Below are positions 6,494-10,874 of a stretch of DNA of 10,874 bases, one piece after another. The position numbers were made by a program, and so were the translations under genes. Numbering within the stretch: position 1 is the first letter of the stretch; every line of letters starts with the position of its first letter. The notes beneath the pieces were generated by a model that was not told the origin of the DNA, did no database searches, and saw nothing but the letters and a program-made list of their open reading frames with translations. The DNA is from Patescibacteria group bacterium (GTDB lineage Bacteria > Patescibacteriota > Minisyncoccia > UBA6257 > GWB1-50-10), in assembly GCA_023380415.1 (NCBI GenBank), contig JAMCRC010000004.1, positions 13,725 to 24,598 of the forward strand. The letters are read 5' to 3'.

Positions 6494-7467
6494 TACTTCA
6501 AGTATTTCTGGATATTCGCCAACTGTCCAGCGTACGTGGCCGAGCAGTGGATAAGGCCGGTCGGATCGTGAAGATAATAAAGACAGTCGGTTTTCGCCGG
6601 ATTCAGTGCGGCAACGATGGCATTCAGTCCCGGGTCGCAGATCGGCGTGGGCGGCAGGCCTTTGTGCAGGTAGGTGTTATAGGGTGAGGGGTAGCTCGTC
6701 GAACCTTTGGGCAAGGCCGCCCAATAGCCGCTGCCCTGGTCGCCCAAGGCGTATTGGATAGAAGCATCGATTTGGAGCGGCATGCCGATATTGAGCCGGT
6801 TCCAGATGATGCCGGAGATGAGGGCCATATCGGTCGGCCCCAATGCTTCGCGCTGGATGAGCGATGCCACTTTGAGCGTCGTCGTCCATTTTTCGTTCTG
6901 GGCCGCCGCCTCTTTGGCGTAAGGGGCGAAGACGTCGTTGAAATGCAGGATGAACCTTTGGGCGATCTGGGTGCCGGTTTCCGCGACGGGCAGAAGGTAC
7001 GTATCGGGGTAATAGACGCCTTCCTCGTAGTCCGCTCCGCCCAGCGTCTTATAGGCGTTCAAAAATTCGGTCTTCGTCGCATCGGTCCAGCCGAGCGTTT
7101 GCTGGAGCGCGTTCGCTATCTGCTCCTTGCGCCAGCCCGGCGGAACGATCGCCCATTTCATATAGGGCGGAGCGTTCAGCACGGAAGCTATCTCAAATGG
7201 ACTCATCGAGGCGGAAAGCTTATAGGCTCCGGGGGCAACCTCGCCGGTTTTTCCGGACAGGATGGAAGCCAAATCGAACCCGATCGCATTGCGGACGTAT
7301 CCCCCGCTCACGAGGGACTGGACGGCCTGGGCGCGCGTCTCTCCCTGGTCCACGATGAACCTTTGCGTTCCGGCATTCCCTTGCGGTGCCGTGAGAAGGA
7401 AATAATAACCGACCATAATGACGGTCAGGAGCACTACGCCGCCGATGAGCACGATCTTCTTTTTCAC
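6493..7467 (-). CDS. mltG: Endolytic murein transglycosylase MltG (YceG-like)
   Basis: MltG cleaves nascent peptidoglycan strands and helps release them from the membrane. The 324-residue protein has an N-terminal membrane anchor (about 4-25), then a LysM-like subdomain (about 36-100). The catalytic YceG domain follows: EEGVYYPDTY (148-157), ASLIQREA with the presumed catalytic Glu at 207, IWNRLNIGMPLQIDASIQYA (221-240), SPYNTYLHKGLPPTPICDPG (261-280) and a final LHDPTGLIHCSATY (299-312). In the last motif Cys replaces the usual aromatic residue, and the later His of the family is Gln. The start is GTG in a GTGA overlap with the TGA of the ASCH gene, so translation is probably coupled. Its presence implies the cell makes peptidoglycan. 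Confidence 0.96.
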   Translation of the reverse strand: MKKKIVLIGGVVLLTVIMVGYYFLLTAPQGNAGTQRFIVDQGETRAQAVQSLVSGGYVRNAIGFDLASILSGKTGEVAPGAYKLSASMSPFEIASVLNAPPYMKWAIVPPGWRKEQIANALQQTLGWTDATKTEFLNAYKTLGGADYEEGVYYPDTYLLPVAETGTQIAQRFILHFNDVFAPYAKEAAAQNEKWTTTLKVASLIQREALGPTDMALISGIIWNRLNIGMPLQIDASIQYALGDQGSGYWAALPKGSTSYPSPYNTYLHKGLPPTPICDPGLNAIVAALNPAKTDCLYYLHDPTGLIHCSATYAGQLANIQKYLK

Positions 7468-7802
7468 TTTAATTCTATGGCGATAAGGCCTTTTTTCTTT
7501 ATCTTATCGCGATAGCCGGGGAAGGTATAGTAGAGCTCCCGGAGCTCTTTCGCTGAATCGACTTTAGGATTGATGGCCTTGAAGCCGTAGGCGCGGACGA
7601 TGGCGGCGATGCTCTTATAAACTACGACTCTTTTGGCCGTTTTAGAGAATCTCCCTTTGCCGCAGACGAATTCTATTTTATCTCCCGCCTGGATGTTCTC
7701 GTACTTGACCGTCGCGGCGCGGGTCTCGATCTTCTTTCGTCCGGCTTTGATCGCCAGCCAGATATCTTTGTTTATGGCGCGAAAGCGCAATACGTGTTTC
7801 AT
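7464..7802 (-). CDS. ASCH-domain protein
   Basis: A 112-residue protein with the ASCH fold, a PUA-related beta barrel that binds RNA or modified nucleosides. The signature GxKxxExR is at 21-28 (G21, K23, E26, R28), GD at 40-41, and an ordinary ASCH C-terminal strand (GLIAIELK) ends the protein. E. coli YqfB, a member of about the same size, is an N4-acetylcytidine amidohydrolase. Here Glu26 stands where YqfB has a catalytic Thr, so the activity cannot be transferred. The frame stays open upstream to 7967, but that part is Cys/Arg-rich shadow of the Nudix gene; ATG 7802, 4 nt after the Nudix stop, gives the proper domain start. It ends in a 4-nt overlap with mltG. Confidence 0.87.
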   Translation of the reverse strand: MKHVLRFRAINKDIWLAIKAGRKKIETRAATVKYENIQAGDKIEFVCGKGRFSKTAKRVVVYKSIAAIVRAYGFKAINPKVDSAKELRELYYTFPGYRDKIKKKGLIAIELK

Positions 7803-7806
7803 CCGG

Positions 7807-8211
7807 CTAGATTTTAACGACTCCCAGGTATTTCCCGATCGTGTCCGAATACAATCGCATTGGCAGCGTGGCGTGATCTTCTTTGCCGACCCATCGCACC
7901 TCCATCGCCTCGCCGTCCTTTGCGCGCAAATTTTGGATATCCGATGCCTTGCATTCGTAAACAACAACGAAGTGATTTTGGCCGTTCGCGCTGGCGAATG
8001 TAAAAGCGTCGAAGATATCGCCGATATCGATCTTCAAATTCAATTCCTCATCAAGCTCCCTGCTTAATGCGCCTTTGATGCTTTCTCCTTCGTTCATCCT
8101 GCCACCGGGCAGTTCCCAAGACCCGTTTTTATCCAGCACGACCAAGACCTTGTTGTTTTGCGCGATCAGCGCTTTCAGTGATATATCTGCCAGAAGCTGT
8201 TTACTTCCCAT
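7807..8211 (-). CDS. Nudix hydrolase (MutT-like)
   Basis: A 134-residue single-domain Nudix protein, a Mg-dependent hydrolase of nucleoside diphosphate-linked compounds. The Nudix box runs from G37 to L59: G37, then five residues, E43, then seven, then R51-E52-L53-D54-E55-E56. All metal-binding glutamates are present; the usual Gly near the end is Asn58. LPGGR precedes it at 34-38, and the preceding strand (KVLVVLDKNGSWEL, 21-34) is typical. The substrate cannot be read; housecleaning of damaged or modified nucleotides is one common role. The ATG lies inside the end of secA (11-nt overlap, different frame), and the ASCH gene starts 4 nt after its TAG. Confidence 0.94.
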   Translation of the reverse strand: MGSKQLLADISLKALIAQNNKVLVVLDKNGSWELPGGRMNEGESIKGALSRELDEELNLKIDIGDIFDAFTFASANGQNHFVVVYECKASDIQNLRAKDGEAMEVRWVGKEDHATLPMRLYSDTIGKYLGVVKI

Positions 8212-10726
8212 GGCACTTCTTGTACTTCAAGCCGCTGCCGCACCAGCACGGGTCGTTGCGGCCGATGTCCTTGTGGGCGTCGTTATGGGCCGCGTTCGCG
8301 GCCGGAGGGGCGATGCTGACGGCATTTTGGGACGGCTGGACCTTGGAAAGGTCTATCTGCACGACCGGAACGAACGTGTCCCAAACAAGAGAGTCGAAAG
8401 CGCTTTGAAGCCGCTGATAGAGGCCGTGGGCGTCCCGACGGTACTCGACGAGCGGTTCATGCTGGCCGTAAGCGCGGATATTCACCGATTCCCTGAGGGC
8501 ATCGAGGTTTTCGAGGTGGTCCACCCAAAGCGTATCCAGTATGCGCGTCATATGCTGGCCCAAGATGAGCGACCGCACGGCGTCCAGGGTTTCCGGCACC
8601 TCCTTCGCGCGCTTGTCGATCTCCTCTATCTGCTTTTCGATGTCGTCGCGCTTATCGGGCTCGGCGTCCATTTGGGCCAGGAGGGAATTTCTGAGGTTGT
8701 TCCCGAAGCGCTCGACGGCCTCCTTCAGAACGGGCAATATTTCGCCCTTCTCTCCCGCTTCCATGAACTTGGTCCGGCGGGCATAGATGGCGCTGCGCTG
8801 TTTGTTTAAAACATCGTCGAAGTCCAGCAGATGGTGGCGCACGTCGAAGTTGGCCCCTTCGACCTTGGTCTGGGCCTGGTCTACGGACCGGGTCACGATC
8901 TTGGACTGGATGGGCATGTCTTCCGGCACGTTCAGCGTTTGCATCAGGTTTTTGATGCGGTCGCCGCCGAATATCCGCATCAGATCGTCTTCGAGCGAAA
9001 GATAGAACTGGGTCGAGCCGGGATCGCCTTGGCGGCCGCTGCGTCCGCGAAGCTGATTGTCGATGCGGCGCGCTTCGTGGCGTTCCGTGCCGATGACGTG
9101 GAGCCCGCCGGCGGCTTTGATCTTTTCCATCTCTTCTTTGGACGGAGGATTGCCGCCCAAGATTATATCGACGCCGCGGCCGGCCATGTTCGTGGCGACC
9201 GTGACGGCGCCGGCCCGGCCGGCTTGGGCGATGATCTCGCCCTCGCGCTCGTGGTTCTTGGCGTTCAAGACCTCGTGAGGAATGTTGGCCTTCGAAAGAT
9301 ACGAAGAGATAACCTCGTTGTTCGTGATGGAAGTGGTGCCGACGAGGATGGGCCGCCCCGCCTCTCTTTGGCGCTTCACGTCCTCGACGACCGCCTGGTA
9401 CTTGGCGTCCTTGGTCTTGTAAATGGCGTCCGGCCGGTCATTCCTCACCATCGGCTTATTGGGCGGAACAGCGACCACGTCCAGGTGGTAGACCTTTTGG
9501 AACTCCTCGGCCGATGTTTCGGCGGTGCCGGTCATGCCGGCGATCTTTTTATAGAGGCGGAAATAGTTCTGGATCGTCACCTGGGCGAACGTCCGGTTCT
9601 CGTTCTGGACCGGTACGCCTTCCTTGGCCTCGATGGCCTGATGGAGGCCTCCGCTATAGCGGCGGCCGACGAGCATCCGGCCGGTGAACTCGTCGACGAT
9701 GATTATCTCCCCGTTCCGGACGATGTAGTCGCGGTCGCGTTTGAAAAGGGCCTTGGCCTTCAAGCTTTCCTGGAGAAAATGGACTAGGCGGAGATTTTCC
9801 GGGGCGTAGATGTTCTCTATATTGATGGTTTTCTCGACCTTCCCTATCCCCTGGTCCGTGATGCTCACGGTCTTGAGCTTTTCGTCGGTCTCGTAATCCC
9901 CCCCTTCATCCAGGCGGTCCACGACGCGGGCGAACGTCTTGTAGAACTCGCTCGCTTGCGTATCGGGTGCGGCGATTATGAGCGGGGTCCGGGCTTCGTC
10001 GATAAGGATGGAATCAACCTCGTCGATGACGGCGAAATTGTGCGGCCGCTGGACGAAGTCGCGCGTCGAGAGGGCCAGATTGTCCCGCAGGTAATCGAAG
10101 CCGAATTCGTGGTTCGTGCCGTAGGTGATGTCCGCGAGGTAGGCCTCCTTGCGGTCCGACGGCCGGAGGAATTTCTCGGCTACGCGGAAAGAGCCGAGCT
10201 CATCGCGTTCCTTGTCGGCTCGTTCCTCGCCTTTGAAGTCCTGGTCGTACCGGAAAGCTCCTTCGTGGACCAAGCACGATACCGTAAGACCCAAGGCGTC
10301 GTAGACCTGGCCCATCCAGGTCATATCGCGCTTTGCGAGATAATCGTTCACCGTGACGACATGGACGCCTTTCCCCGCGAGCGCGTTCAAATAGACCGGC
10401 GCGGTGGCGGCCAAGGTCTTGCCCTCGCCGGTCAGCATCTCGACGATCTTGCCCTCGTGGATGGCCATGCCGCCGATGAGTTGGACATCGAAGTGGCGTT
10501 GGCCGAGAGTTCGGCGGGCGGCCTCGCGGATGAGGGCGTAGGCCTCGGGAAGCGCCTCGTCGAGCGTCTTGCCGTTCTTGATGTCCTCTTTGAGCTTCAA
10601 TGAACGGGACTTGAGGTCTTCGCCGGAAAGTTTCAGCATTTCCGGCTCCAAAGCGTTAACGGCCGCTACCGTCCTTTGGTAGCGTTTTAAGTTCGCATCT
10701 TTGAATATTTTGGATAGGAATGACAT
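8201..10726 (-). CDS. secA: Protein translocase ATPase SecA
   Basis: SecA drives unfolded preproteins through SecYEG by ATP hydrolysis. The 841-residue protein is complete: Walker A in MLTGEGKTLAA (97-107), the DEAD-type DEVD at 235-238 followed by SILIDEARTPLI (239-250), IVDEFTGRM (343-351), GMTGTAET (397-404), TNMAGRGVDIILGG (512-525) and the arginine-finger region QLRGRSGRQGDPGSTQF (558-574). The helical scaffold/wing region follows (about 600-790). A short linker (about 797-820) leads to a C-terminal zinc motif CWCGSGLKYKKCH (827-839), which binds SecB or the ribosome/lipids in other species. The frame remains open to 10858, but MSFLSKIFKDAN is the normal SecA N-terminus, so ATG 10726 is chosen. 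No good Shine-Dalgarno precedes this ATG; the strong one lies further up, before an out-of-frame leader ORF. Confidence 0.98.
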   Translation of the reverse strand: MSFLSKIFKDANLKRYQRTVAAVNALEPEMLKLSGEDLKSRSLKLKEDIKNGKTLDEALPEAYALIREAARRTLGQRHFDVQLIGGMAIHEGKIVEMLTGEGKTLAATAPVYLNALAGKGVHVVTVNDYLAKRDMTWMGQVYDALGLTVSCLVHEGAFRYDQDFKGEERADKERDELGSFRVAEKFLRPSDRKEAYLADITYGTNHEFGFDYLRDNLALSTRDFVQRPHNFAVIDEVDSILIDEARTPLIIAAPDTQASEFYKTFARVVDRLDEGGDYETDEKLKTVSITDQGIGKVEKTINIENIYAPENLRLVHFLQESLKAKALFKRDRDYIVRNGEIIIVDEFTGRMLVGRRYSGGLHQAIEAKEGVPVQNENRTFAQVTIQNYFRLYKKIAGMTGTAETSAEEFQKVYHLDVVAVPPNKPMVRNDRPDAIYKTKDAKYQAVVEDVKRQREAGRPILVGTTSITNNEVISSYLSKANIPHEVLNAKNHEREGEIIAQAGRAGAVTVATNMAGRGVDIILGGNPPSKEEMEKIKAAGGLHVIGTERHEARRIDNQLRGRSGRQGDPGSTQFYLSLEDDLMRIFGGDRIKNLMQTLNVPEDMPIQSKIVTRSVDQAQTKVEGANFDVRHHLLDFDDVLNKQRSAIYARRTKFMEAGEKGEILPVLKEAVERFGNNLRNSLLAQMDAEPDKRDDIEKQIEEIDKRAKEVPETLDAVRSLILGQHMTRILDTLWVDHLENLDALRESVNIRAYGQHEPLVEYRRDAHGLYQRLQSAFDSLVWDTFVPVVQIDLSKVQPSQNAVSIAPPAANAAHNDAHKDIGRNDPCWCGSGLKYKKCHGK

Positions 10727-10785
10727 GAAAAAGGAACGGTTCGGGCCCCTTTGGAGTCCCCGCCTCCGGCCGTCAGGGCGGCCAT
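10687..10785 (-). CDS. Possible 32-codon leader ORF overlapping the secA start
   Basis: ATG 10785 is preceded by GGAGG (10794-10798) with 8 nt spacing, the best ribosome site on the minus strand near here. The ORF begins MAALTAGGGDSKGARTV, is out of frame with secA, and stops at TAA 10687-10689, 40 nt inside secA. Terminating ribosomes could re-initiate at the weakly equipped secA ATG 10726. The peptide has no recognisable signal sequence or domain. It may be a regulatory leader, or the Shine-Dalgarno may be fortuitous. Confidence 0.35.
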   Translation of the reverse strand: MAALTAGGGDSKGARTVPFSCHSYPKYSKMRT

Positions 10786-10867
10786 GGTGGTGACCTCCAA
10801 TTTTTGTTTTGGTTGTGTGAGTGCTCACCCATGGCCGCCCAAGCGGCCCGAAGAGCATCGAGGGGCC
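10744..10867 (-). promoter_or_regulatory. Long imperfect GC-rich hairpin in the secA leader
   Basis: The core is a perfect 12-bp inverted repeat: GGGCGGCCATGG at 10776-10787 and CCATGGCCGCCC at 10829-10840. In the minus-strand RNA it extends outward through a 4x4 internal loop to GGCC/GGCC, then through CUUC/GGAG with a wobble, and finally GGCCCCU/AGGGGCC (10744-10750, 10861-10867). Inward, GUGA pairs with UCAC past a 2-nt bulge. The GGAGG site lies in the apical loop and the leader ATG 10785 in the stem, so folding should limit initiation there. Pairing is seen by eye; no energy was computed. The region also touches the window edge, where a chimera cannot be excluded. Confidence 0.5.
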
Positions 10868-10874
10868 AACTTCG
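10861..10874. repeat. Terminal 14 bp matching the inside of secA in inverse orientation
   Basis: AGGGGCCAACTTCG at the right window end is the exact reverse complement of 8845-8858, which lies in secA codons for about EGANFD (623-628). Being terminal and inverted, like the repeat at the left end, it may mark another chimeric contig end. A match of 14 bases could still be chance. Confidence 0.6.

Noticed and set aside
7803..7967. N-terminal extension of the ASCH protein to ATG 7967
   Set aside because: The added 55 residues are Cys/Arg-rich and lie within the Nudix coding region; ATG 7802 gives the normal ASCH start directly after the Nudix stop.
8831..9787. A 318-codon plus-strand open frame, plus another at 9956-10603
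   Set aside because: Both are antisense to secA, whose motifs are unmistakable; compositions are typical of shadows.
10773..10832. A 19-codon ORF in the secA leader ending in WRSPPWPP before its stop, faintly like Pro-rich ribosome-arrest peptides
   Set aside because: Too short to place an arrest sequence with a sensor segment outside the ribosome. It has no Shine-Dalgarno, and its start lies in the hairpin stem. The likeness is only a few residues.
10727..10858. 44-residue N-terminal extension of SecA to ATG 10858
   Set aside because: The extra residues are Arg/Gly/His-rich and unlike any SecA; MSFLSKIF at 10726 is the usual N-terminus.

Overview
The window looks like a piece of a bacterial chromosome from the Patescibacteria (Candidate Phyla Radiation), most plausibly a Parcubacteria-type lineage. 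This rests on gene content: a large DUF4012 protein beside two GT4 glycosyltransferases, a small-domain sugar-phosphate transferase, short RsmI and MltG proteins, and very tight gene packing. It is an inference, not a phylogenetic result. No rRNA, tRNA, CRISPR array or insertion sequence is visible, and no gene-free stretch exceeds 300 bases.

Right part, minus strand (10726 down to 5236): six genes run secA, Nudix hydrolase, ASCH-domain protein, mltG, rsmI, sugar-phosphate transferase. Each junction overlaps or is separated by at most 4 nt, so this reads as one transcription unit. It joins protein export (SecA), small nucleotide/RNA-binding enzymes (Nudix, ASCH), peptidoglycan strand release (MltG), 16S rRNA methylation (RsmI) and the first membrane step of a surface glycan (sugar transferase). 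Upstream of secA (10727-10874) lies a GC-rich leader with a long imperfect hairpin. It also holds a strongly SD-led 32-codon ORF that overlaps the secA start out of frame.

Middle (4307-5237): the only plus-strand gene is a 275-residue TPR-like protein of unknown function. It has its own recognisable promoter, an excellent Shine-Dalgarno, a TTG start and an intrinsic terminator, and it uses more relaxed codons than its neighbours. It looks like a self-contained cassette placed between two glycan-related operons.

Left part, minus strand (4263 down to the window edge): two GT4-type glycosyltransferases are coupled through a TGATG junction. A DUF4012 membrane-anchored protein follows 2 nt later. 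The arrangement suggests assembly and handling of a cell-surface polysaccharide, with the chain probably started by the sugar transferase at 5236-5832.

Both window ends look odd. Bases 1-57 are a perfect inverted copy of 1008-1064, inside the same DUF4012 gene, and the last 14 bases are an inverted copy of a site inside secA. The left case is best explained by a fold-back chimera or assembly-graph artefact at a contig end. The true C-terminus of the DUF4012 protein is therefore unknown beyond about residue 652.
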